The notes beneath the pieces are model-generated. The model saw nothing but the letters and a program-made list of their open reading frames with translations. It did no database searches and was not told the DNA's origin. From JAFGDH01 sp964441265 (GTDB lineage Archaea; Aenigmatarchaeota; Aenigmatarchaeia; QMZP01; QMZT01), in assembly GCA_964441265.1 (NCBI GenBank), contig CAYYKJ010000003.1, positions 62,001-126,000 of the forward strand: 64,000 bases of DNA, in the 5' to 3' direction. This document shows, piece after piece, positions 40,652 to 48,724 of this stretch (within the stretch, counting starts at the first letter, position 1; each line of letters starts with the position of its first letter). Made by a program: the position numbers and the translations under genes.

Positions 40652-42722
40652 CCTCTCCCTCCATCTTCTTGAGTATCTTGGTGACCCCGGATATTATGGC
40701 CTCCGGCTTTGGCGGACAGCCGGGAACGTACACGTCAACCGGTATGACCTTGTCAAGGGGTCCTGCAAAGTTGTAGGAATCATAGAACACCCCTCCGGAT
40801 ATGGCGCAGGCGCCCACCGCCATCACGTACTTTGGGTCGGGAATCTGGTGGTATATGGTCAGAAGCCTGTCCTTCATCTTCTTCGTGACTATCCCCTCCA
40901 CGACCAGTATGTCCGCGTGCCGGGGGGATCCCTTGGAAAGGATTCCGAACCTTTCCAAATCATATTTGGGGGTCAGGCTCGCAAGGATTTCGATAGAGCA
41001 GCCGTTGCAGTTCTTTACAACAAACATTCCTCCGGGTATGTAGGATTCGGTATCTTTAACGGAGATGTTATAAACAAGATGGCTTCTGGAATCTTTATAA
41101 TTAATTTCAGAAATCCGGTCGAGATAGTAATCATCATTAAGAATGTTTTCTGCGGCTTCGAAAATATTCTTCTTGGGGGAAATATCTTTCAAGGAATCGA
41201 ATATCCTTGAAGCCGTCAAATGTTTCAACCTCTTCCCATTCTCCATGCCACTCATCACTGAGCCTTCATAAACTTCAGACTGGTTGACGTTTAAGCTCTT
41301 TCTGACGTTCATGAGTTCCGAATTGCAGGACAAAGAAGAATAAGATAATGTCGACATATCGGCTATTTTTCTTTTGACCTTTTTAGGATGTTTCATGGGC
41401 ACTTTTTTCAAAAATCTCTCCAAATCAATTCTGGATACTATGCCAATTCTATACATGTTTTTTGTTCCGAAAGTGCTCTTGTTTCTAGATTTTATTATTT
41501 TTGTGGCTATTCCCAGTCTTTTGAAGAGGATGAATATCCTTTTCGCCGTTAGAAAATCAGAAGTTGTAATACCCACTTCATATCTGCCTCTTTTCAAAAA
41601 GGATATGTGACCGTCACCGTCAAAATAACCCGCCAAAAAACTTGAAATGTAGTTCTCCGGGAGGCCGAATATTCTCTTGAAATCCCCTCCTCCGATTTTG
41701 CCTATTCCGAAATATTTTATGATAAAAGCGAAAATGTTGCTATAAAAATAACTGATAGGAATACCCGAATTGTTGGAAACACCATTGTTTATTTTTTTAC
41801 CGGACAGGATTTTTTTTACCTTACTCGCGAAAGATTGCATAATTCTTTCTTCTTTGTTCGAGAAGACAATTTTATAGCTTCCCCTTCTTTTGGAATCACT
41901 TTTACACAAGGTCACGTGACCATCAGAAGCGATGAGACCCAAGACGTACATCAGATCCTCATTTATTTTGATGTCAGGAACAAACTCGAAACCTTTTGTC
42001 GTCAATTTTCTTATTTTGGTTTTCACCGAGTTCCAATCCTTCCCAGCATCTTCTGCGATAATCTTTAATTCCCCGAGATTAAACATCCTCTTCTTATGGG
42101 AAAACCTGACAACGGGAATGCCCAGATCAGAAGAAGCTTCTTTGTATCCTCCGTGCTTTTCTATTATCCTGTTCTTAATCAAATTCAGAGTCTTCTCATC
42201 GATGTTGGCGACTAAATGATGCGGCAACATGTCCATCAAATCCGGAATCTCCGATTTCACATTTATTTTCCGGGGACAAAAAAGAAAATCCGTTTTCTTG
42301 AGATTTTTGGCATTTATCCATTCTGGGCCTTCTGCTCTATCTACCATAACCTTGTGATCGGGGGTTAAAGTTATTGGTATCCCTGTGCTCGTTTTTATCT
42401 CGATCAACTTCTCGGGGGATTTCAGCCTGTGTATGGCATATATTTTTTTTTCTTGCGGCATGAAATTCCCGAAAGAAACAGTCTCCCCTTCCACTACCAT
42501 GGATTCGATATCGACTTCACTCTGTATCAGTGTTTCTTTCCCAAAAGAGTCTATGAATTCCCCGATATTCACGATATTGTTGCCCACAATGACCTCCTCT
42601 TCAGGAGGAAGACATCCACCTGCGCCTAGGTGGAGAATCCAGGGGGATTTCCTCCTGCAGTAATTCGCAAGTCTCCTCAGAGGCGGTATTATCGGTCTCT
42701 GCTTTTGCGTCCCTACCATCAT
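40614..42722 (-). CDS. mbhJ: Mbh-like subunit J (NuoB/hydrogenase small subunit) with intein
   Basis: The frame from 42722 is 702 aa, of which residues 37-571 are an intein (see separate entry). The spliced host is about 167 aa. It has SPWILHLGAGG joined to CNGCSIEILASL, then VGACAISGGVFYDS and VPGCPPKPEAI. These give the four Cys that hold the N2-type [4Fe-4S] cluster transferring electrons toward the quinone or NiFe site. The start overlaps the subunit I stop (ATGATGG). 42722 or 42719 is chosen over an upstream in-frame ATG at 42770. Confidence 0.92.
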   Translation of the reverse strand: MMVGTQKQRPIIPPLRRLANYCRRKSPWILHLGAGGCLPPEEEVIVGNNIVNIGEFIDSFGKETLIQSEVDIESMVVEGETVSFGNFMPQEKKIYAIHRLKSPEKLIEIKTSTGIPITLTPDHKVMVDRAEGPEWINAKNLKKTDFLFCPRKINVKSEIPDLMDMLPHHLVANIDEKTLNLIKNRIIEKHGGYKEASSDLGIPVVRFSHKKRMFNLGELKIIAEDAGKDWNSVKTKIRKLTTKGFEFVPDIKINEDLMYVLGLIASDGHVTLCKSDSKRRGSYKIVFSNKEERIMQSFASKVKKILSGKKINNGVSNNSGIPISYFYSNIFAFIIKYFGIGKIGGGDFKRIFGLPENYISSFLAGYFDGDGHISFLKRGRYEVGITTSDFLTAKRIFILFKRLGIATKIIKSRNKSTFGTKNMYRIGIVSRIDLERFLKKVPMKHPKKVKRKIADMSTLSYSSLSCNSELMNVRKSLNVNQSEVYEGSVMSGMENGKRLKHLTASRIFDSLKDISPKKNIFEAAENILNDDYYLDRISEINYKDSRSHLVYNISVKDTESYIPGGMFVVKNCNGCSIEILASLTPKYDLERFGILSKGSPRHADILVVEGIVTKKMKDRLLTIYHQIPDPKYVMAVGACAISGGVFYDSYNFAGPLDKVIPVDVYVPGCPPKPEAIISGVTKILKKMEGEDGSGKSPKKPGR
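41010..42614 (-). mobile_element. Intein in the NuoB/MbhJ-like subunit (535 aa, LAGLIDADG type)
   Basis: The element begins with Cys (CLPPEEEVIVGNNIVNIGEF), has block B TLTPDHKVMV and two homing motifs (LGLIASDGH and LAGYFDGDG). It ends YIPGGMFVVKN before the host Cys. The penultimate residue is Lys where His is usual. Block F is VYNISVKDTESY. Excision rejoins HLGAGG to CNGC, so the +1 residue is the first cluster-binding Cys of the host. A block of similar size but different sequence from the RpoA'' intein shows independent acquisition. Confidence 0.9.
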
Positions 42723-43015
42723 ATCACCAGTATCATGACCAAAATTATGGCCATCCCCACCACCATCCACAGCAGATAATCGGAAACCCTTCCAGTATGG
42801 AATTCACGCAGTCTCCGGAGTCCGGTGTTTTCTATTATAGCCTGATAAAAATTGTCGGACCTCACGCTTATCTTTTTGAACGGCTCACCGCAGGTATAAG
42901 TGTCTTCCTTCCCCTCCTCGGACCTGAAAGACCTGTTGCCAAAAAGGTATATTACCAGCCCCAGGAAAAGGAACACGAAGAAAAAACCAATGAAAAGAGA
43001 CCATTCCTCGAACAT
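42719..43015 (-). CDS. mbhI: Mbh-like subunit I (NuoA-like)
   Basis: The 98-aa protein has a first transmembrane helix (about 7-27), then a loop with TYTCGEPFKKISVRSDNFYQ. The CGE plus FY pattern is that of NuoA/MbhI. A second helix ends MAIILVMILVI. Only two helices are visible instead of three. It overlaps subunit J by one to four bases and follows subunit H by 5 bases. It would link the membrane arm to the peripheral arm. Confidence 0.82.
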   Translation of the reverse strand: MFEEWSLFIGFFFVFLFLGLVIYLFGNRSFRSEEGKEDTYTCGEPFKKISVRSDNFYQAIIENTGLRRLREFHTGRVSDYLLWMVVGMAIILVMILVI

Positions 43016-43020
43016 TTAGA

Positions 43021-44436
43021 TCACCCGAACACGGCAATTATATATTGATTCTGGTTTAATAAAACGTTTGAAGCCGGTTCCACGAAGGCCATCGCTAGCT
43101 GGGGGAAGACCCCTATCACTATGCATAAAATCACGAGGATCAGCAGCGGTAAAACCATGAGCCAGGGGGTCTTTTTCTTTATCTCGACCTTCGGTGGTCC
43201 CAGGAATATGCAGGAGAACGCCTTCATGTAATAGGCGAGCGTGACAGCGGACACTATCACGGCCACTGCCGTGAGCGCGGGACTGACCCCCCAGGTGGAC
43301 ATGTATATCATCCACTTCGAGGCAAATCCGTTGAAGGGTGGCACTCCCGCGATGCTCAGCGCACCCACGCCGAAACAAAAGGCCACCAGAGGCAGCTTCT
43401 TCCCGAGTCCTCCGAGGCGGTTGAGATCCCTGATTCCGGTGTGATAAAGAACCACACCGAAGGAGAGGAAGAGCAGGCTTTTCAGGAGTATGTTGTTAAC
43501 CAGATGGAAAATGCCCGCTGACACGCCCAGGGCACTGCCCATGCCCATGGCAAGGAAGACGTATCCGGTCTGGCTGACAGTGGAGTAGGCGAGAAGCCTC
43601 TTGACGTCGCTCTGGATCACCGCCATCACGCCGCCAACCACCATGGTCACAAGGCCGAATATCACGAATATCCAGAATATGTCCATCACCCCGAACACGA
43701 TGAAGGTGATCCTCATCATCATGTAGATTCCCGAACCGACTATGACGCTCGAGAGCAGGGCGGAAACCGGGGTGGTGGCAGCCGGGTGAACATCGGGGAG
43801 CCAGAAATGGAAGGGGACGATGGCTGATTTCAGGGCAAGACCGCCGATTATAAAGCCGAAAACCGCGAATGACAGGGGACCCGGCGCCAGCCGGACGGCT
43901 ATGTCCGCCATGTTCAGCGTTCCGGTGAGGCCGTAGAGAAGTCCTATACCCAGAAGGAAGAAGGAAGAGGAAAGCGAACCGACCAGCAGGTATTTGAAAG
44001 CTGCCTCCGTAGCCTCCCTGTTAAGAAGGAAGGAGACGAGCGCATAGGAAGATATGGACATCAGCTCAAAGAAAACGTAGAGGTTGAACACGTCCCCTGT
44101 GAGGGAAATCCCCACCAGCCCTATGGTCAGGAGGCATATCAGAGTGTAATATCTGTGTCTCCTTTCCTTGACGTACCTGACAGAAAATATCGCGGAAAGG
44201 GAAGCTATGCCGGTCACCAGCAGGGACATAAGAAGGCCGAAATCGTCCAGAACCCAGACTATCCCGAAGGGTGGTTCCCAGCCCGAGAACTGATGCACCA
44301 TGGTCAGTGGGCTGAAATACATGAACAAAAGTAAGAAGAATGAAAATACTATTGCAGATATGGCGATTATGTCCTTCTTGAGAACGAGGACTAAAAAAGC
44401 CGCCAGGAACAACACTCCTATCAGTATCGTGATCAT
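43021..44436 (-). CDS. mbhH: Mbh/MrpD-type antiporter-like subunit H
   Basis: The 471-aa protein has about 14 transmembrane helices, with the proton-pump pattern of NuoL/M/N and MrpD. DVFNLYVFFELMSISSYALV contains the conserved Glu. AAFKYLLVGSLSSSFFLLGI has the Lys-bearing helix, and KSAIVPFHFWLPDVHPAATT and KRLLAYSTVSQTGY follow. It is expected to translocate H+ or Na+ coupled to ferredoxin oxidation. It follows subunit G by one base. Confidence 0.94.
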   Translation of the reverse strand: MITILIGVLFLAAFLVLVLKKDIIAISAIVFSFFLLLFMYFSPLTMVHQFSGWEPPFGIVWVLDDFGLLMSLLVTGIASLSAIFSVRYVKERRHRYYTLICLLTIGLVGISLTGDVFNLYVFFELMSISSYALVSFLLNREATEAAFKYLLVGSLSSSFFLLGIGLLYGLTGTLNMADIAVRLAPGPLSFAVFGFIIGGLALKSAIVPFHFWLPDVHPAATTPVSALLSSVIVGSGIYMMMRITFIVFGVMDIFWIFVIFGLVTMVVGGVMAVIQSDVKRLLAYSTVSQTGYVFLAMGMGSALGVSAGIFHLVNNILLKSLLFLSFGVVLYHTGIRDLNRLGGLGKKLPLVAFCFGVGALSIAGVPPFNGFASKWMIYMSTWGVSPALTAVAVIVSAVTLAYYMKAFSCIFLGPPKVEIKKKTPWLMVLPLLILVILCIVIGVFPQLAMAFVEPASNVLLNQNQYIIAVFG

Positions 44437-44437
44437 T

Positions 44438-44791
44438 CTATCCTCTCAACTTGTTCATCTTGTCCGTGTCGAGCGTCCCGAAATGCCTGTAGGCGATCAC
44501 GGAAAGCCCAAGTGCGAAAGCGGTTATGCTGAAGTTTATCACTATTGAAGTGAGCACCATGGCCTGGGGAACCGGATCGACGGAAAGCATGGCGAACACA
44601 CCGATGTTATCCGGACTTATTATGGGCGGTATTCCGTTTTCCCTGAATCCCATGTTTATTATGAACAGGTGTATGGCGTCGGTGAATATCGCCAATCCCA
44701 TTATCTTCTTTATCAGGTTAGGCCTGATTACCACGCAATATATGCCCAAAGCCATCATGAGGACGCATGTGAAATATATTTCCGCTATCAT
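44438..44791 (-). CDS. mbhG: Mbh/MrpC-type subunit G (NuoK-like)
   Basis: The 117-aa protein has three transmembrane helices in NuoK/MrpC arrangement: GIYCVVIRPNLIKKIMGLAI, TDAIHLFIINMGF and DPVPQAMVLTSIVINFSITA. The DPVPQALVLTAIVI signature of MrpC is clear. It is in step with its neighbours, separated by 1-3 bases. Confidence 0.93.
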   Translation of the reverse strand: MIAEIYFTCVLMMALGIYCVVIRPNLIKKIMGLAIFTDAIHLFIINMGFRENGIPPIISPDNIGVFAMLSVDPVPQAMVLTSIVINFSITAFALGLSVIAYRHFGTLDTDKMNKLRG

Positions 44792-44794
44792 AAT

Positions 44795-45190
44795 TCACTC
44801 CTTCAACAACAGGAACACTACAATGCTTAGTGCCATCACTACCATTATACCTCCGAACATATTCAGCAGGAGCACCTGTTGGGCGCTCCAGAGATGAAAT
44901 AGGAAACCTGTGGGAGCGAGCAGATTCCTGACCAGTGTTTCCATGAGCACAAGGAACACCATGAAAAAGGCCATCACACCCTCCATTATGTGAGCCGTGT
45001 CTTCCTTTATCACCCTTTCCGCTTTCTTGAGCCCGAAAACAATTCCTATCAGCGCTAATCCGACCACCACCATTGCTCCCCCCGGGAAAGAGCCTCCCGG
45101 GGAAAGATGCCCATGGACTATTACGTAGACACCGAAGAGGAGTATGAAAGGAAAAAGACCCTTTGTTATCGTCTTAACTATTATGTCCAT
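44795..45190 (-). CDS. mbhF: Mbh/MrpB-type subunit F
   Basis: The 131-aa protein has four transmembrane helices and the MnhB/MrpB pattern. YVIVHGHLSPGGSFPGGAMV is the strongest part, followed by the C-terminal GGIMVVMALSIVVFLLL. It belongs to the ion-translocating Mrp module. It overlaps subunit E by 17 bp. Confidence 0.93.
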   Translation of the reverse strand: MDIIVKTITKGLFPFILLFGVYVIVHGHLSPGGSFPGGAMVVVGLALIGIVFGLKKAERVIKEDTAHIMEGVMAFFMVFLVLMETLVRNLLAPTGFLFHLWSAQQVLLLNMFGGIMVVMALSIVVFLLLKE

Positions 45191-45473
45191 TGCTATCCCC
45201 CCTTTCCTTTTTCAGGTTGAACATCATGAGACTGAACACCCCTATCGCGGCCGTGAAGAGGACTGTTTCCTCTCCCATGGTGTCAAAGCTCCTGAAATCC
45301 CACACTACCGAACCGACCACGTTGGGGGATTTGGTCTCCGCGAAAGACTCCCGCAGATAATAGTCGGCAAGCGGCTTGGAATCCCAAGAAGCGAATCCCG
45401 GCAGGAATATCACCGAAAGCATCACTGAAAATATTATCACCAGCGAACCGATTACCGTCAATCTCTTCAGCAT
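45174..45473 (-). CDS. mbhE: Mbh-like subunit E
   Basis: The 99-aa protein carries VVGSVVWDFRSFDTMGEETV followed by LFTAAIGVFSLM, the MbhE pattern (the second part of the MrpA C-terminal region). One N-terminal helix and one C-terminal helix flank a short exposed loop. It overlaps subunits D and F, indicating tight coupling. Confidence 0.92.
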   Translation of the reverse strand: MLKRLTVIGSLVIIFSVMLSVIFLPGFASWDSKPLADYYLRESFAETKSPNVVGSVVWDFRSFDTMGEETVLFTAAIGVFSLMMFNLKKERGDSNGHNS

Positions 45474-45700
45474 TTTTCCACCCTGACAGTTTTTTGGATT
45501 GCCAGAACGAATATCAGCGTCATGAGACCCGCCTTGACCGCTGCCTCGGTTATGGCTATGTCAGGGGCCCCCAGGAACAGGAAGGCCAGAGACAGCACCA
45601 GAGAGGTCATGGCTAAAAATATGACAGAATAAAGTATGTCCTTTGTTACGACTGCGAACAGAGAGAAAGCCACCAGAGCCACGAGAAGCACTGCAATCAT
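45467..45700 (-). CDS. mbhD: Mbh-like subunit D (DUF4040)
   Basis: The 77-aa protein has three transmembrane helices and the DUF4040/MbhD signature FLGAPDIAITEAAVKAGLMT. It is the first gene of the cluster. Mrp-like subunits A, B and C, which precede D in Pyrococcus-type operons, are missing, because prefoldin begins upstream. An AT-rich TATA-like stretch lies between the two. Confidence 0.92.
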   Translation of the reverse strand: MIAVLLVALVAFSLFAVVTKDILYSVIFLAMTSLVLSLAFLFLGAPDIAITEAAVKAGLMTLIFVLAIQKTVRVEKC

Positions 45701-45732
45701 ACAATAATATTATAAAAGCCCCGATAAATTGT

Positions 45733-46167
45733 TTAATCCTTGTTTTTCGGTATCATACTCTGTATTTCGGACGTTATCTTGTTCACTCTCTCCGCGATGG
45801 TCTCCATCTGAGTCTGGTTCTCGGCTATGGAATTTTCTATCTCCTTCAGCCTTTCGCCCAGAAGCTCATTAATTCCTTTCGTATCCTTGTCCAGCACTAT
45901 ACCGGCACCGACATCCGTAAGAAATTCCTTCCGATCGGTTATCTTGCCCCTGGCGAAGCACCCGCTACCCAAAGGTATGAGAACGTCGCTCCCTTTATCC
46001 ATCTTCTTTATCTCTTCAAGCGAGTTGGTGGTGCTTTTGACTTCCATGTACTGGTTCTCCAGAATCTGCTGCTGTTTGCGCATATTCTCCAGATTCTGCT
46101 GGAGTATCTGCATGAGAATGTACTTCTCAGTCATTTCCTTGTCGCCCGGTTTGGCGCCGTTGCTCAT
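45733..46167 (-). CDS. pfdA: Prefoldin alpha subunit
   Basis: The protein is about 144 aa and has the prefoldin layout: an N-terminal coiled coil (YILMQILQQNLENMRKQQQI), two beta hairpins in the middle (VLIPLGSGCFARGKI and FLTDVGAGIVLDKD), and a C-terminal coiled coil. It holds unfolded proteins for the thermosome. The ATG at 46167 is preferred, since CTTATATATTTG is centred about 27 bases upstream, fitting a leaderless start. An in-frame ATG at 46188 lies inside that TATA region. Confidence 0.93.
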   Translation of the reverse strand: MSNGAKPGDKEMTEKYILMQILQQNLENMRKQQQILENQYMEVKSTTNSLEEIKKMDKGSDVLIPLGSGCFARGKITDRKEFLTDVGAGIVLDKDTKGINELLGERLKEIENSIAENQTQMETIAERVNKITSEIQSMIPKNKD

Positions 46168-46213
46168 AAGCTGATTAATGTATCCCAAATATATAAGTTT
46201 GCCTTGGCGGGAG

Positions 46214-46552
46214 TCACAGAAGTTTCAGGTGCTTCGTCATCCTGTCTATTTCCCTCTCCTCGCACGGTCCTATTCCCAGGGCGGTCACCGTTCCCGGCTC
46301 CACCTGGGTCTTTCCGGCGTCCCTGACCAGGAAGCAGGGGAATTTTCTCTTCGCCTTCTCATATATCTTCATGAGCTCCTCACGGCTTCCCACCTTAAGA
46401 ACGACCTTTTTTGATCCCTCCGCCTCCCACTGGGCCCTGTCCTTGGCACCGGAATCCTTGTAAGATCCCAGGCTGGCATGGGCCACCTGGGCGGCCAGCT
46501 TTCCCCTGTCCATCTTTATGTCCTTCCTCACCAGAATGACTTGCTTGAGCAT
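46214..46552 (-). CDS. pth: Peptidyl-tRNA hydrolase 2
   Basis: The 112-aa protein has the archaeal/eukaryotic Pth2 pattern: KQVILVRKDIKMDRGKLAAQ, VAHASLG, KKVVLKVGSREEL and, near the end, DAGKTQVEPGTVTALGIGP. It cleaves peptidyl-tRNA to recycle tRNA. The start at 46552 is taken over 46585 because the family begins (M)xKQVILVR. A TATA-like TTTTTTATTTGG lies about 30 bases upstream. Confidence 0.95.
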   Translation of the reverse strand: MLKQVILVRKDIKMDRGKLAAQVAHASLGSYKDSGAKDRAQWEAEGSKKVVLKVGSREELMKIYEKAKRKFPCFLVRDAGKTQVEPGTVTALGIGPCEEREIDRMTKHLKLL

Positions 46553-46659
46553 AATAGTAATTTGTCTGACCAAATAAAAAAACAATAGAAAAAGAGATAC
46601 GTAGGTCGGGATAAAAAAACAAATTTAATGGACAATATCGTTAGCTGGTCATCGCTGGT

Positions 46660-47106
46660 TTATATGGTTCCTGTCACTGTAGCGGAGTCAGTCGCCTGGT
46701 ATCCCCCCTGCGGGGTGTAGGTAACAGTCACCTTGAGGGAATAGGATGCCCCGGAGGACAGACCCATGGTCGTGCAGTTCACTGTCGTCTCCTTTATCTC
46801 ACCTGGCGTTATTATGAAGGAAGTCGAGTTGGTCGTGCACCCGGTCCCTCCTGCGGTGGGATCCACCGCCACCGAATCGATTGTAACTGTCTTCCCTACC
46901 TGGTTGGGGAGCTTTATCCTGAATGTCCCCCCTGCCTCCAGGTCGTGCGCTGTGGAAGCCCCAAGAGTCTGGAATCTTGCCTCTGTGGTTGTCGTTGCCG
47001 GTGTGAAAACACCCAATGCGTATAGCGCTGCTGCCACTATTATAACGATCAATATTGCCCATCCGTATGTCATCAGATATTCCATTGCTGATTGTGCCTT
47101 TCTCAT
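46660..47106 (-). CDS. Type IV pilin-like protein, class III signal peptide (copy 1)
   Basis: The 148-aa protein begins MRKAQSAMEYLMTYGWAILI, a class III (QxSxEY-type) signal processed by an archaeal prepilin peptidase, followed by the hydrophobic polymerisation helix. The rest is a Thr/Gly-rich beta domain with two Cys, likely a disulfide (GCTTNS ... VNCTTM). It pairs with the paralogue at 47245. The two are identical in DNA over the first half and differ after residue about 74. Membrane assembly proteins are encoded just upstream in the same direction. Confidence 0.9.
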   Translation of the reverse strand: MRKAQSAMEYLMTYGWAILIVIIVAAALYALGVFTPATTTTEARFQTLGASTAHDLEAGGTFRIKLPNQVGKTVTIDSVAVDPTAGGTGCTTNSTSFIITPGEIKETTVNCTTMGLSSGASYSLKVTVTYTPQGGYQATDSATVTGTI

Positions 47107-47140
47107 ATTGATCAGTTTATAATTGGTTCAAAGTGGTATA
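46884..47140 (-). repeat. 257-bp exact direct repeat, copy 1 (5' half of pilin 1 plus promoter)
   Basis: Positions 46884-47140 read identical to 47469-47725 (offset 585). The repeat covers the first 74 or so codons, the start codon and about 34 bases upstream, including the TATA-like element. Identity stops abruptly at both ends. Confidence 0.88.
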
Positions 47141-47244
47141 AATAAACGTCTTTCTCCGGAGAAACGCCCCCGCAGGGCATGGAAAATACGCTAACATAAT
47201 AAAAAATAAAAAAATAGTAAAATCCGGGGGCAATAGGTTCAATC

Positions 47245-47691
47245 TTATACTGTTCCGGTCACCGTGGCACTGTCTGACTGTCCGTATCCGCCCGTGGGTG
47301 TGAAATCAACTGTAAGCTTCAGCGAATACGGTGCTCCGGAAGACAGACCCATCGGGCTGCAGTCCACCGTAGTCTCCACTATCTGTCCCGGGGTTATGGT
47401 GAATGAAGTCGTGTTGGTCGTGCACCCGGTCCCTCCAGCTGTCGGGGTCACCGCGACCGAAGTGACGTTAACTGTCTTCCCTACCTGGTTGGGGAGCTTT
47501 ATCCTGAATGTCCCCCCTGCCTCCAGGTCGTGCGCTGTGGAAGCCCCAAGAGTCTGGAATCTTGCCTCTGTGGTTGTCGTTGCCGGTGTGAAAACACCCA
47601 ATGCGTATAGCGCTGCTGCCACTATTATAACGATCAATATTGCCCATCCGTATGTCATCAGATATTCCATTGCTGATTGTGCCTTTCTCAT
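47245..47691 (-). CDS. Type IV pilin-like protein, class III signal peptide (copy 2)
   Basis: This 148-aa paralogue of the neighbouring pilin has the same N-terminus and promoter region, with a diverged C-terminal beta domain (ending GGYGQSDSATVTGTV). Equal length and conserved Cys spacing suggest the same fold. Each copy has its own TATA-like AATTATAAACTG about 20 bases before the ATG. The two may be alternative major subunits or co-polymerise. An archaellin or adhesion-pilus role is possible. No assembly ATPase is in the window. Confidence 0.9.
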   Translation of the reverse strand: MRKAQSAMEYLMTYGWAILIVIIVAAALYALGVFTPATTTTEARFQTLGASTAHDLEAGGTFRIKLPNQVGKTVNVTSVAVTPTAGGTGCTTNTTSFTITPGQIVETTVDCSPMGLSSGAPYSLKLTVDFTPTGGYGQSDSATVTGTV

Positions 47692-47725
47692 ATTGATCAG
47701 TTTATAATTGGTTCAAAGTGGTATA
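47469..47725 (-). repeat. 257-bp exact direct repeat, copy 2 (5' half of pilin 2 plus promoter)
   Basis: This is the partner of the repeat at 46884-47140. Downstream halves of the genes are clearly diverged, so the identity is a local event such as gene conversion rather than a fresh whole-gene duplication. Confidence 0.88.
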
Positions 47726-47764
47726 TAAGCATTATTTAAAGTGGTATTCTCCCTTCGTTTCGCT

Positions 47765-48724
47765 TCATACCGGCTTGAAACCGGCAAACATGGTGGATAT
47801 CATCACCCTCGCCCCGAAGAATATCAGCAGAGCGACCACCATGAATATGGGGAAGTACTTTATCCCCTCCTTCTCCCTTCCGCTGCTTATGAGCCCGATA
47901 ATTATGCCGGAAAAGAAGGTGGTTATGAGTATGGCGGTCACTGAGAAAATCAGCAGGAAGTCCGGGGAAATGGACGCGCTGAACTTGAAGAAGGGCATGT
48001 TGGAGGGCATCGCATTGGGGACGTTGCTGGAGGCGCCGATGGAAGAGAGGGTGGTTATAAGGAATATGGAAAGTGCATAAAGTATGGGTGCCCCAAATAC
48101 ACCGGCGAAAACTATGAATATGCCGTACATTATTATGTTCGCCTTCACCTCCTTCTGTATGGCCTGTTTCCTGCGTATGTCGATGGCGTTCTCCTCGAGC
48201 AGGGCCACCAGCTGGCCTCCTGACCTCGACCCTTCGGCTATGAGTTTGAGGGAATTTTCAAGTATGTCGGATTTTATGTATCTTGAAATCCTGGCCATGC
48301 TGGAGGCGAGGGTCTTACCGGTCATTATGTCCTTCCCGCATTTCTTTATCGCATCGGAAAGAGGACCGAATTCCGACCTCGCGCTGAGCAGGAGGGCCTT
48401 GCTGGGTATGAAGCCTGCCTTTATATTGGCAGCCATCAGCTCCAGCGCATCAGGGAGTATGCTCTCCACGAAATTCCTCCTCTTGTCTATGGCGAGTATG
48501 AGCCATGCGTTCATGAAGAGGAATACGCCGGCGAAAACGCCGCCGAGAACCAGCCAAAAATAGGGCTGCACGAAGAAGGCGACGGCAACCGCGATGACGG
48601 CGCTCACCACAAGAGATTTGTTGATATAGGCACCGGCGGTCGTTTCCATGCCGGAAAGCATTATCATGCTGTCTATCTTGTTCCTGTATCTCTTGGGAAA
48701 AAGCATGTAAATCATATCAATCAA
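47765..48724 (-). CDS. TadC/GspF-like pilus assembly membrane protein (second)
   Basis: The 319-aa protein has N-terminal and C-terminal membrane segments around a helical cytoplasmic T2SF domain. ILPDALELMAANIKAGFIPS, LSDAIKKCGKDIMTGKTLAS and LKLIAEGSRSGGQLVALLEE match the GspF/TadC pattern. It is the inner-membrane platform for the pilins encoded 40 bases downstream. It overlaps the preceding T2SF gene by 8 bp, so the pair acts as two halves of a platform, as in Tad-like systems. Confidence 0.88.
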   Translation of the reverse strand: MIDMIYMLFPKRYRNKIDSMIMLSGMETTAGAYINKSLVVSAVIAVAVAFFVQPYFWLVLGGVFAGVFLFMNAWLILAIDKRRNFVESILPDALELMAANIKAGFIPSKALLLSARSEFGPLSDAIKKCGKDIMTGKTLASSMARISRYIKSDILENSLKLIAEGSRSGGQLVALLEENAIDIRRKQAIQKEVKANIIMYGIFIVFAGVFGAPILYALSIFLITTLSSIGASSNVPNAMPSNMPFFKFSASISPDFLLIFSVTAILITTFFSGIIIGLISSGREKEGIKYFPIFMVVALLIFFGARVMISTMFAGFKPV

